Positions 23,874-32,202 of a stretch of 33,613 nt of DNA are shown here, in pieces (position 1 is the first letter of the stretch; every line of letters begins with the position of its first letter). The notes under the pieces are model-generated. The model did not search any database. It was given only the letters and a program-made list of their open reading frames with translations, and was not told the DNA's origin. Both the position numbers and the translations under genes were made by a program. Source of the stretch: Thermoplasmatota archaeon (GTDB taxonomy: Archaea > Thermoplasmatota > E2 > UBA202 > JdFR-43). The stretch covers positions 1 to 33,613 of the forward strand of contig JAPDJT010000020.1 in NCBI GenBank assembly GCA_029258955.1, read 5' to 3'.

Positions 23874-25348
23874 TGTTAGAATTATTGGCAATAATCTTTG
23901 CAATCTGGGCAGTTGTATTGCTTGTGGTTAAGAAAAAAGGAGAGAAATACGGGCTTGAGTTAGCTGGCCCTCTCATTATGTGGAAAACAGAAAAAGGAAA
24001 AAAGTTTATAGATAATGTAGCAAAGAAAAAATTATGGAAATTTTACGGAAATTTCTCCATTTTTATTTGCATTATAGCCATGCTCTTTACAACAGCAATA
24101 ATCATATGGAATCTTATCATAGCCTTTAAAATTCCTCCTCAAAACGCTCCTTCTCCCCGCCTCATTTTAGGCATTCCAGGAATAAACCCTGTTATTCCTA
24201 TAGGGTATGGAATTTTGGCGCTGGCAATTGCAATTGTAGTGCATGAAATTTCTCATGGCATACTTGCAAGATATGGAAAAATAAAGGTTAAATCTCTTGG
24301 CTTATTATTTTTAATAGTTCCAATAGGTGCATTTGTTGAGCCAGATGAAGAGCAAATTAAAAAGACAACAAGAAAAATAAGGAGTAGAGTTTTTTCTGCA
24401 GGACCAGCATCAAATATTGTTCTTGCAATAGTTTGCATACTTATTTTATCATTTATTTTAGCTCCTTCAATAGACACAAAATATGATGGAATGGTTATTA
24501 CATATGATGCTTATGGGCTGAATCAATGGGATGTTATCAGCAAAATAAATGGTATTGAATTTGACAATTTTACTGTATGGGAAAAACTAGATGCAGGAAA
24601 AATATACAATGCTACAATATGGAGAAATGGCAAAGAAATGAATATAAGTATTGTAAAAGGATTATATGTATGGAAAGTAGAGAAAAATTCGCCTGCAGAT
24701 GGTGTTCTGCCAGAGAAATCAATAATATACGCCGTCAATAGTGTTAAAATAGGAAGCTTAGAAGAATTTCTTAAAATAATGAATTCTACCTATGCTGGAG
24801 AGAAAATAAACATTTCATTTTATTACAACGGAAATTTTTCAACTGTCTCTTTAATTTTGGGAGATAAATATGATTTTATCAAAAAAGAGGAGTATAAGGG
24901 AAAGGGATTCATTGGTATAAATGTTATTGACTTACAAAATGTTGCAATATATGCAAAAGATTTTGTAAAAATTTATAATCCAAGAAAAACAAACATACTA
25001 TTCTATCTCGCTTTACCTTTTAGAGGATATTCCCCTCCACCATCAGGATTGGCAGAAATCCTCACCGCTCCTTCATCATTTTGGATGATATACAACATTT
25101 TTTACTGGATTTTCTGGCTGAATTTTGCATTAGGCACTTTCAATGCTTTGCCAGCGATTCCTCTTGATGGAGGATATTTATTTAAAGATGGTGTAAGCTA
25201 TATCCTAGAAAAACTGAGTAGAAAAATGAAAAAAGAGAAGTTGGAAAAAGTTTCATCTGCTGTTGCTACAATTTTTTCAGTTTTCGTTTTAATTTGTATT
25301 TTTTCCATAATTTTAATTCCAAAGTTAAGATTGCTTATTTCTTTTTAA
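23873..25348 (+). CDS. M50-family site-2 protease with embedded PDZ-like domain
   Basis: The 491-residue multi-pass membrane protein carries the zinc motif HEISHGILARYG (HExxH at about 124-128). The third ligand motif is NALPAIPLDGGYLF (about 423-436). Between them is a long extramembrane region with PDZ-like segments (WKVEKNSPADGVLPE and VNSVKIGSLEEFLKIMNST). RSRVFSAGPASNIVLAI is also typical of the family. Site-2 proteases cut substrates within the membrane, often to release regulators. It is coupled to the DUF373 gene by TAATG. The 3' end overlaps the convergent CARDB gene by 14 nt. Confidence 0.94.
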   Translation: MLELLAIIFAIWAVVLLVVKKKGEKYGLELAGPLIMWKTEKGKKFIDNVAKKKLWKFYGNFSIFICIIAMLFTTAIIIWNLIIAFKIPPQNAPSPRLILGIPGINPVIPIGYGILALAIAIVVHEISHGILARYGKIKVKSLGLLFLIVPIGAFVEPDEEQIKKTTRKIRSRVFSAGPASNIVLAIVCILILSFILAPSIDTKYDGMVITYDAYGLNQWDVISKINGIEFDNFTVWEKLDAGKIYNATIWRNGKEMNISIVKGLYVWKVEKNSPADGVLPEKSIIYAVNSVKIGSLEEFLKIMNSTYAGEKINISFYYNGNFSTVSLILGDKYDFIKKEEYKGKGFIGINVIDLQNVAIYAKDFVKIYNPRKTNILFYLALPFRGYSPPPSGLAEILTAPSSFWMIYNIFYWIFWLNFALGTFNALPAIPLDGGYLFKDGVSYILEKLSRKMKKEKLEKVSSAVATIFSVFVLICIFSIILIPKLRLLISF

Positions 25349-28300
25349 TTACAACCAAGAATGCAACGCATACAATAATGAAAAGTAATAGTGGCGGAAG
25401 AATCCATACGGTTTCTAGTTTCTTTTCCTCTTTTGTTTCATACTGATTAACTATTTTATCTTGCTCATCATAATAATAATCTGGTTTTCCATTTCCATTT
25501 ACATCAAAAAGATATTCCATTTTTCCATCTCCATCAACATCCATTAATATAACATCTCTTGTCTTATTTGCATCTCTATCCCAGTAAATGTAGTTATTCT
25601 TTTCTTCTATCCATATAAGATAACCTATTTGATTTCCCACGCTTACATTTATGGTTTGGCTTGCATTTGTTGGGTCTGCGCCTATTTCAATTTCTATTTT
25701 ATCTGGAATATCATCTAAATCATAGTCTTCTGGCACTTCAAAAGTATATGTTGGTGAAGTATTGTAGTTAGCATTTGCTGAAGCGTCCACAGCCTTTATA
25801 TAATATGAATATTCTCCCACCTTATCATAGTCTTTTGAGTAATAATAGATGTTGTTAGCTCCTTTTTTCATTTCATATTCATTTATTTCTCCATTTCTTT
25901 CAACAATAAGCATTGCTTTAGCTATGCCGCTCTCATCATCGATATAAGCAGAAATATTTATTACGCCGTTTAATACTTGTCTTGCAGATGGAGGCTCAAT
26001 AGTAACTGCTTTTATAATAGGAGCGCTGGTTTCTATTCCTTCATAGACTATCCTAAATGGTATTTTTTCACTCTCTGCCATATTCTGCCATCCATCAGAT
26101 GCTGTGTCCCATGCCCTTATTGCAAAATAGTAATATCCTATCTCATTGAAAGTTAAATTCACATAATAAACATCTGTATCTCCTATCCTTATCATGCAAT
26201 ATTCTGTTTCCTTACTATCATTGTATATAACAACTTTTGCTTTATCTATTGTTGTATTTTCATCATAAATTGTAGCTGAAAAGTTTATGTATTTACCTAA
26301 AGCCTGTATTTTTGGCGCAATTCTTATTCCTTCTATTACTGGGGGTGTAAAATCATCTCCTCCTCCTACTCTTATGTCCTTTATTACAACATTATTCTTT
26401 GTATTTCTTTCTTCCTCACAACTTACTTCAACTTTTATGCTGTAAATTCCTTCTTTTTCTTTCCATTTCCAGCTTATCTTCTCCCAGCTTTTTCTCTCAA
26501 CAAAAATTTGAATACTTTTATTTGTAATGAGTAAATATTTTCCACCATCTTTTAACTTTTCATAAATTTTGACTTTCGCTGTTGCATTTGCAAATCCTAT
26601 ATTATGAACTATTATTGAAATATTTACTGTTTCATTTTCTGATGGATGGGATGGTTCAAAAACAACATCTTCCATATCTATTTTTAAATCTGGCATCGGC
26701 TCAACTTTTATTGTAGTTGCATACCAGTTATCCTTCATTTCCCATTCTGGTATCCTTCCCTTTTCGTTTACCTTTGCTATCACCTTCCACACACCACCAG
26801 CATTATCTAAGCCATACGATGCTTGCCATTCAAACTCGATTTCCTTCTTTTCATTTACTTTAAGCCCAGCTACAGATTTTACCATTTTGAATGTTTCCCC
26901 ACCTTCTTGATAAACAATCAATGAAACATTAATCGGTGTAGTTTCATTTACTTCCTTTGGTCCATGATTTGTTATATGTACTTTGAATTTTGCAATATCT
27001 CCCTCCTTAACTTGTGATGGTGAATTAATATTATAAACCTCAAGGTTCGCCGCAGCATCTACTTTCAAAATCAAACTCTTTTCTATTCTATAATCTGAAC
27101 CGTCTGCCATTATAATATCAAGGCGCCAATTGCCAATGTTATTTCCACTTGTAAATTGATAAAAATCTTCCAAATACCATTTTGTTCTATCTGTTGCATT
27201 TGCTGGCATAAAGGAATAGCCCAAATCATCAATATATACTATGTTTTCAGCTCCCTCAGCATTTGCAACTAAGCGGATTTCTATAGCTATAGCTTGCCCT
27301 CCGCTAATCCTCCATTTCTGCAAAACATCTGCTGGCAAACTATATTTATGCCACTTTCCGTCACTTATCAAATCTGATAGATGAATAGTATAGAACTTTG
27401 GTTTTACTCCTTTAGTCAATAAAGTAAAGTTAAGATAGCTTGCTTCTGCATATTTTTCTATATTATACCAAAAATAAAGCTCAGGAAGTTCCGCAAGAGG
27501 AATTCCATATGTGATGTTCTGTCTAAAGCCTGCCATATCATTTATTTTAACTTGCTCCTTTTCAAATTCCCATTTGCCTACATAGTTGCTTAGCCTCAAT
27601 TCAACTGCTTTTTCTCCGGTATGTCTTACAACGCTTTGCAATTCAGCAGAACAAGTTAGCTCATCTGAATAGAAAAGATATATATAATCTTCTCTTTCAA
27701 AACTTGGATCTGGAAATGGCATTGAAGATTTAACTACTTCTGCCTGAGGAGAATAAAGCTTTGCAATAACTTCTTTTGGGGAGGCAACAGTATTTACTTC
27801 TATTTTTTCAATTTTATCCTTACCTTCCACCCCAGCAATGTAGCTTGTCTCCACTCCTTTTACAACTCCCCACCATCCATGAGTTTCATTGCTGAATAAA
27901 TCAACAGCTATATCTGGGGTTTCAATCCAAAATGAATCAATATAAGCTGTAATTTCATGCTGTTCAGCTGAAACAAGTGTCTGTGTTACTTCCATTTTGA
28001 AAGATATCGTTACATAATTCCTGTTTTTAAGATATGACGTTATATTCTTTGTTATTTCTATCCATCCTCCTGTTGACACTCCGCTATACACGCTTTGCCC
28101 ATCTATCAGAATATTCCATTCCGCTCCTTCCAAATCAGTAGTAACAAAAACTTTTGCATGCAAGATGTAATAAGTTTTTCCATCATCTGGAACCTTAATA
28201 TTCTGAAAAACTTTAACATAGCTTGGAGCCCATAAATAACCTTTGCCATACAAACCTTTTGCATAAATCTTATAGCAATGGTCATGCTCCACGGGATCTT

Positions 28301-29228
28301 CAACATATCCAAGTTGCCATTTTACTGGCCCGTCAGTAACATTTTTCCATTGTGTGGAATGAATATCTTCAAATTCTGCATTTTTAATGCCAGAATATAT
28401 TTTTGCAAACTCCCCTCTCTTGTACCCATTTTCAACAGTATCCCAGTAAATATAGTAGTATCTTCTTTCATGAGGTGATATTTCATCTTCCATAACCCAT
28501 ATAACAGTTACATTTGCATTTTCAATAGCATCATAATCATTACTAAATATTATTTCCCTACCAACGCTTCTTACTGGAACCCATTTATTTTCTTGCAATT
28601 TATATTCTATTACTCTAACTGAAGATGGATTGAATGTTCTCTTTGCGAAGCTTCCTGCCTGTTCATAAGAAATTTTATCCATAAGAGCTGTGAAATTTAT
28701 ATTACAATAAACCATCTTATTTGAATAAGTGAAATTTTCCCTCTGCCCAATCATTGAAATTGTAACTGGCACCCTGTAATGCCAGTCTGCACCCCACCAG
28801 CTTGCATTTTCCGCTGGAGGAGGGAAGGGAGGATAGATTGGTTTTTGCACATTTATTTCAACACTCACCAAATTATTATCCTCATTTTCCTCATCTATTC
28901 TTCCTTCATAATCTGCAAATAGGAAAAGTGTGTGTTTTCCTTCTTTTGCTATCCAATAAAGGCTAACTGTTCTCTTTTCATTATAATCTAATTTATCAAT
29001 AATAATTTCATCTACTACTTGTGTTCTATTATCAACAAATAAAGCTATTGAGATATTCTCAGCTGTGCTTCCATAGTTGCCAACATCAAATTCAACTCTA
29101 ACTTGGTCTCCTTCATAAACCTCCTCTGGATATATTTTAACATCTGTAATATAAATATCTGGCTTTGTTTGAGCGATAACTGTAGGCATCAGAAGCAAAA
29201 GCAAAACAATCAATACTTTACCTTTCAA
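25335..29228 (-). CDS. Large membrane-anchored CARDB-domain surface protein
   Basis: About 1297 residues from the TTG at 29228; a GTG at 29234 would add two. GGAGG at 29236-29240 is 7 nt from the TTG but only 1 nt from the GTG. Order: signal peptide (KGKVLIVLLLLLMPTVIAQ); a CARDB domain (PDIYITDVKIYPEEVYEGDQ); a DUF2341-like domain (GADWHYRVPVTIS); carbohydrate-binding-like modules; two more CARDB domains; two Ig-like domains. Near the C-terminus are acidic, calcium-binding-like repeats (DYDLDDIPDKIEIEIGADP, DVDGDGKMEYLFDVNGNGK). A transmembrane helix and KKK follow. It lies 36 nt downstream of the M28 peptidase and is probably co-transcribed. A structural or binding role is inferred. Confidence 0.88.
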   Translation of the reverse strand: MKGKVLIVLLLLLMPTVIAQTKPDIYITDVKIYPEEVYEGDQVRVEFDVGNYGSTAENISIALFVDNRTQVVDEIIIDKLDYNEKRTVSLYWIAKEGKHTLFLFADYEGRIDEENEDNNLVSVEINVQKPIYPPFPPPAENASWWGADWHYRVPVTISMIGQRENFTYSNKMVYCNINFTALMDKISYEQAGSFAKRTFNPSSVRVIEYKLQENKWVPVRSVGREIIFSNDYDAIENANVTVIWVMEDEISPHERRYYYIYWDTVENGYKRGEFAKIYSGIKNAEFEDIHSTQWKNVTDGPVKWQLGYVEDPVEHDHCYKIYAKGLYGKGYLWAPSYVKVFQNIKVPDDGKTYYILHAKVFVTTDLEGAEWNILIDGQSVYSGVSTGGWIEITKNITSYLKNRNYVTISFKMEVTQTLVSAEQHEITAYIDSFWIETPDIAVDLFSNETHGWWGVVKGVETSYIAGVEGKDKIEKIEVNTVASPKEVIAKLYSPQAEVVKSSMPFPDPSFEREDYIYLFYSDELTCSAELQSVVRHTGEKAVELRLSNYVGKWEFEKEQVKINDMAGFRQNITYGIPLAELPELYFWYNIEKYAEASYLNFTLLTKGVKPKFYTIHLSDLISDGKWHKYSLPADVLQKWRISGGQAIAIEIRLVANAEGAENIVYIDDLGYSFMPANATDRTKWYLEDFYQFTSGNNIGNWRLDIIMADGSDYRIEKSLILKVDAAANLEVYNINSPSQVKEGDIAKFKVHITNHGPKEVNETTPINVSLIVYQEGGETFKMVKSVAGLKVNEKKEIEFEWQASYGLDNAGGVWKVIAKVNEKGRIPEWEMKDNWYATTIKVEPMPDLKIDMEDVVFEPSHPSENETVNISIIVHNIGFANATAKVKIYEKLKDGGKYLLITNKSIQIFVERKSWEKISWKWKEKEGIYSIKVEVSCEEERNTKNNVVIKDIRVGGGDDFTPPVIEGIRIAPKIQALGKYINFSATIYDENTTIDKAKVVIYNDSKETEYCMIRIGDTDVYYVNLTFNEIGYYYFAIRAWDTASDGWQNMAESEKIPFRIVYEGIETSAPIIKAVTIEPPSARQVLNGVINISAYIDDESGIAKAMLIVERNGEINEYEMKKGANNIYYYSKDYDKVGEYSYYIKAVDASANANYNTSPTYTFEVPEDYDLDDIPDKIEIEIGADPTNASQTINVSVGNQIGYLIWIEEKNNYIYWDRDANKTRDVILMDVDGDGKMEYLFDVNGNGKPDYYYDEQDKIVNQYETKEEKKLETVWILPPLLLFIIVCVAFLVVIKKK

Positions 29229-29235
29229 TTTCACA

Positions 29236-29240
29236 CCTCC
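29236..29240 (-). promoter_or_regulatory. Shine-Dalgarno site of the CARDB gene
   Basis: GGAGG on the minus strand, 7 nt before TTG 29228. It fits an internal gene of an operon, which cannot be leaderless. Confidence 0.5.
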
Positions 29241-29264
29241 TTATTAAAAATTCAGATAAATAAT

Positions 29265-30464
29265 TTATGGTATATATGGAACAATTGCCCATATATCCAT
29301 TTCATCTTTTGCAATTTCATCACCATACGCATACACCCTTATATAATGTTTCCCAAAGAGGAATACATTTAGTTCCCATTCATATGGCTCATTGTAATCC
29401 CATTTCCACATTCTGTCATCTACAGCAAAAATAACTTTTTCAACATTTCCATCCACCTCTGCTACAACACTTACTCTTCCTATTACAATTGTTAATCCTC
29501 TCATACCAGAATACCAATTTTTACTAACGATTGGCAATATTTGCCTATTAAAAATATAAAGGTAGCCTTCCTTAGGCTCCTTTATTTGCACATACGTCTT
29601 TACATCTTTGTTTGCAAGCTCTGCAACGCATGCTGATATGAAACGTGTTGCTTTTGTTTCATATGTAATATTTACCTTATCCAAAGTATCATTTTCTGTA
29701 TGTCCATATGAATATCTATCATATTGAGCAATGAATAGAGCATCATAGCCATAATAAATAAAGGCTTGATGGTCTGCTCCTGGATAATTTGGCACTTTTT
29801 CAACATTCATTCCTAACAAATCATAATATTCTTGAGCTATTTCCATAGAAAAATCTACCAGCCAGCTGGCTCTTTCAGGTGTAAAAAATCTGATATATCT
29901 TCCTCCTTTAGCTGTGTCTGCAAATCCAATCATATCTAAATTAAAAACAGCAAGAATTTTTTCTCCTTTTTCATAAACATATCTTGCATAATTGTAGCTT
30001 CCATATGTCCCAACCTCTTCTCCACTAAACAAAACAAATCTTATTGTATGCTTAAAAGAATATTTGCTAAATACCTTTGCCATAGCCATTACTCCAGCCA
30101 CTCCTGACGCATCATCTATAGCACCAGGCGCAATTTCAACTGTATCAATGTGGGCGCAAACTATAATTATGTATTCATCTCCTGGTAAAGTAGCTACAAC
30201 ATTTTTATCTTTAAAACCTGCCATTTCCCATTCAAAATAGGTTACATTCAATCCCATGACTTTAAATTCATTGTATGCCCATTCTTCAGCTTTTGAACAA
30301 TTTTCTGTTCCTGTATAGCGAGGAGCAAATTGCATAACACCTTGCCAGTAATACAAAAGCAAGTCGTCATTAATTTCTTTAACCATATTTTCAATGCTAA
30401 ATTCATTGTAAGCTAAAGGAAAAGGAATAAATAACATAGCGATTGCTAAAGCAATTAATTTCAT
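29265..30464 (-). CDS. Secreted M28-family zinc peptidase with the shared C-terminal Ig-like domain
   Basis: The 399-residue protein has a signal peptide (MKLIALAIAMLFIPFPLAYN). Zinc ligands are visible in order: His105 (CAHIDTVE), bridging Asp117 (GAIDDASG), the Glu149-Glu150 pair (FSGEEVG), Asp177 (NLDMIG) and His255 (YGHTENDT). This is a complete M28 aminopeptidase-like site. From about residue 297 the C-terminal Ig-like domain begins (EPKEGYLYIFNRQI, PYEWELN) and matches the C25 peptidase and the multi-Ig protein here. A TATA box is centred 24.5 nt before the ATG. The enzyme would finish the breakdown of peptides outside the cell. The CARDB gene follows in the same operon. Confidence 0.93.
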   Translation of the reverse strand: MKLIALAIAMLFIPFPLAYNEFSIENMVKEINDDLLLYYWQGVMQFAPRYTGTENCSKAEEWAYNEFKVMGLNVTYFEWEMAGFKDKNVVATLPGDEYIIIVCAHIDTVEIAPGAIDDASGVAGVMAMAKVFSKYSFKHTIRFVLFSGEEVGTYGSYNYARYVYEKGEKILAVFNLDMIGFADTAKGGRYIRFFTPERASWLVDFSMEIAQEYYDLLGMNVEKVPNYPGADHQAFIYYGYDALFIAQYDRYSYGHTENDTLDKVNITYETKATRFISACVAELANKDVKTYVQIKEPKEGYLYIFNRQILPIVSKNWYSGMRGLTIVIGRVSVVAEVDGNVEKVIFAVDDRMWKWDYNEPYEWELNVFLFGKHYIRVYAYGDEIAKDEMDIWAIVPYIP

Positions 30465-30484
30465 AACAAAAAATGCATTGTTGT

Positions 30485-30492
30485 TATATAAA
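30485..30492 (-). promoter_or_regulatory. TATA box of the M28-CARDB operon
   Basis: TTTATATAA on the minus strand, centred 24.5 nt from the ATG at 30464. The transcript should be leaderless. Confidence 0.6.
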
Positions 30493-30536
30493 GCCTGCTT
30501 ACAATGAATGTAACAAAGCCTTTTTCTTTTTGAATG

Positions 30537-30625
30537 TGTCGAATAAATGAATAGTTGTTATTGGCTATGATTCATGGAAGAATTGCCACAGCAACATTCT
30601 TTTTCATTAAATGTTTCATGCTTTT
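30537..30625. repeat. Dispersed palindromic repeat between M28 and mptA
   Basis: TCGAATAAATGAATAGTTGT opens the unit; GTTGTTATTGGC on the left pairs imperfectly with GCCACAGCAAC on the right. It closes with CATTCTTTTTCATT. It lies between two divergent promoters. Confidence 0.6.
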
Positions 30626-30636
30626 CATGAAAACAG

Positions 30637-30643
30637 TTTTAAA
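30637..30643 (+). promoter_or_regulatory. TATA-like box of mptA
   Basis: TTTTAAA is centred 24 nt before the ATG at 30664, supporting that start and a leaderless mRNA. Confidence 0.45.
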
Positions 30644-30663
30644 GGTAAGCCATTTTGCTAAAC

Positions 30664-31503
30664 ATGGCTTTGCCAGATGTGCAATCATGGAAACCAAATG
30701 CAACATTCAAGCTTACAAGGGTAGGTATAAAAGGCATAAAAAAGCCTGTTTTAATAAAAAGGAATGGTAGAATAGTTCATCTCATCCCATGCTTAGACTT
30801 ATTTGTTGATTTGCCAGCAAGTAGAAAAGGAAGCGATTTATCAAGAAATGCAGAAGTTATAGAAGAAATTGTAGATGAATCTATTAGGCAACCTTCTCCA
30901 AGCTTGGAAGACCTTTGCCTAAAAATAGCTGAAAAATTATTGCAAAGGCATGAATATGCAAGCTGTGCGGAAGTTATTGCAACATCTGACTATTTTTTGG
31001 AAAGAGTTACACCAGCTGGAAAGAAAACAATGGAACCTTACAAAATAATGGCAAGAGCCATAAAATGGAGAGATGGAAGAGTAAGAAAGTTTATTGGAGT
31101 TGAAGTTGTTGGAATGACAGCATGCCCATGCGCAATGGAAAACATTAAGAAAGCATATGGAGAAAAATATACACACAATCAACGGAATGTTGCAACACTC
31201 ATTATTGAAAATGATGGAAGTGTTGATGCAGATGATTTGATAAGCATAGCTGAAAATGCGATGAGCAGTCCAACTTTTGAAATTTTAAAAAGGAAAGATG
31301 AAATGGAAGTTGTTAAAAAAGCTCATGAAAATCCAAAGTTTGTTGAGGATGTTGTAAGAGATATGTTAAAACAAATTCTGGAGAAATATGCAAATTTACC
31401 AGATGAAACTGTTGTTATTGCTAAAAGCGAGAGTCTTGAATCAATACATAAACATAATGCATATGCAGAAAGAACAACAACTATTGGAGAGTTGAAGAAA
31501 TGA
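30664..31503 (+). CDS. mptA: GTP cyclohydrolase MptA (type IB)
   Basis: The ATG at 30664 gives 279 residues beginning MALPDVQSWKPNATFKLTRV. A TTG 9 nt upstream is less likely. Family blocks are GIKGIKKPV, LIPCLDLFVDLPASRKGSDL, SRNAEVIEEIVDE and RHEYASCAEVI. The metal-binding cysteine region is GMTACPCAMEN, followed by THNQRNVATL. It converts GTP to 7,8-dihydroneopterin 2',3'-cyclic phosphate for methanopterin-type cofactors, and homologues supply 7-deazaguanine precursors. The kptA promoter lies right at its stop codon, so the two genes need not share a transcript. Confidence 0.94.
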   Translation: MALPDVQSWKPNATFKLTRVGIKGIKKPVLIKRNGRIVHLIPCLDLFVDLPASRKGSDLSRNAEVIEEIVDESIRQPSPSLEDLCLKIAEKLLQRHEYASCAEVIATSDYFLERVTPAGKKTMEPYKIMARAIKWRDGRVRKFIGVEVVGMTACPCAMENIKKAYGEKYTHNQRNVATLIIENDGSVDADDLISIAENAMSSPTFEILKRKDEMEVVKKAHENPKFVEDVVRDMLKQILEKYANLPDETVVIAKSESLESIHKHNAYAERTTTIGELKK

Positions 31504-31504
31504 T

Positions 31505-31511
31505 TTTATAT
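31505..31511 (+). promoter_or_regulatory. TATA box of kptA
   Basis: TTTATAT begins 2 nt after the mptA stop and is centred 23 nt before the kptA ATG at 31531. Confidence 0.5.
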
Positions 31512-31530
31512 TGCTTATCATTCAAAATCA

Positions 31531-32202
31531 ATGCTTGCAGAATGCAAAGAACATGGATACTACAGAGGAAAGGTTTGTCCTGTTTGTAAAAAGGAGGGCA
31601 AATTTTTGATGAGCGATAGAGAAGTTAAAAAGCTTAGTAGCATACTTATTGGCATACTTCGTCATTTCCCCCAGCAATTTGGCATAAAGCTCGATTCTCA
31701 TGGCTGGGGAAGCATTGATGAAATTTGTGAAGCAATAAGAAACAAAATAGATAGATTTTATTGGCTGAGGAAGCGCCATATTGTTGCTTTGGCTTTAACA
31801 GATGAAAAAGGAAGATATCAATTAAATCAGGGAAGGATAAGAGCAACATATGCTCACACTATTGAAGTTGATTTGTCTGATTTGCCAAAAGCTGATGTAG
31901 ATGTGCTTTACTACCCAGTAACTGAAGAGGAAGTTGAGATTATTATGGAACAGGGCATTCTTCCTACAGATAGAAATAAGGTTCATTTAAGCGGAAGTAT
32001 AGAAAAAGCTATGGAAGCCGGCAAAATAAGAACAGAGAACCCAGTAATTTTAAAAATAGATGCAAAAAAAGCTATGGAAGAAGGTATAGATATAAGAAAA
32101 GCTGGGAAAGATGTTTATATAGCTGATGAAATAGATGCAAAATACATAAGCATTTTAGAAGAACTTCCTAGCAATGAAGAAAGCAAGCAAAAGGAAAATT
32201 AA
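31531..32202 (+). CDS. kptA: RNA 2'-phosphotransferase (KptA/Tpt1)
   Basis: The 223-residue protein has an N-terminal zinc-finger-like extension (C-K-E-H then CPVCKKEGKF) found in many archaeal KptA proteins. The Tpt1 domain contains KKLSSILIGILRHFPQQFGI, a winged-helix segment HGWGSIDEICEAI, and the NAD-binding half RIRATYAHTIEV, LYYPVTEEE, HLSGSIEKAMEAGKI. It removes a 2'-phosphate from RNA splice junctions using NAD. In archaea, where tRNA splicing leaves no such phosphate, its role is unclear. The 3' end overlaps the convergent NosD-like gene by 48 nt. Confidence 0.94.
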   Translation: MLAECKEHGYYRGKVCPVCKKEGKFLMSDREVKKLSSILIGILRHFPQQFGIKLDSHGWGSIDEICEAIRNKIDRFYWLRKRHIVALALTDEKGRYQLNQGRIRATYAHTIEVDLSDLPKADVDVLYYPVTEEEVEIIMEQGILPTDRNKVHLSGSIEKAMEAGKIRTENPVILKIDAKKAMEEGIDIRKAGKDVYIADEIDAKYISILEELPSNEESKQKEN

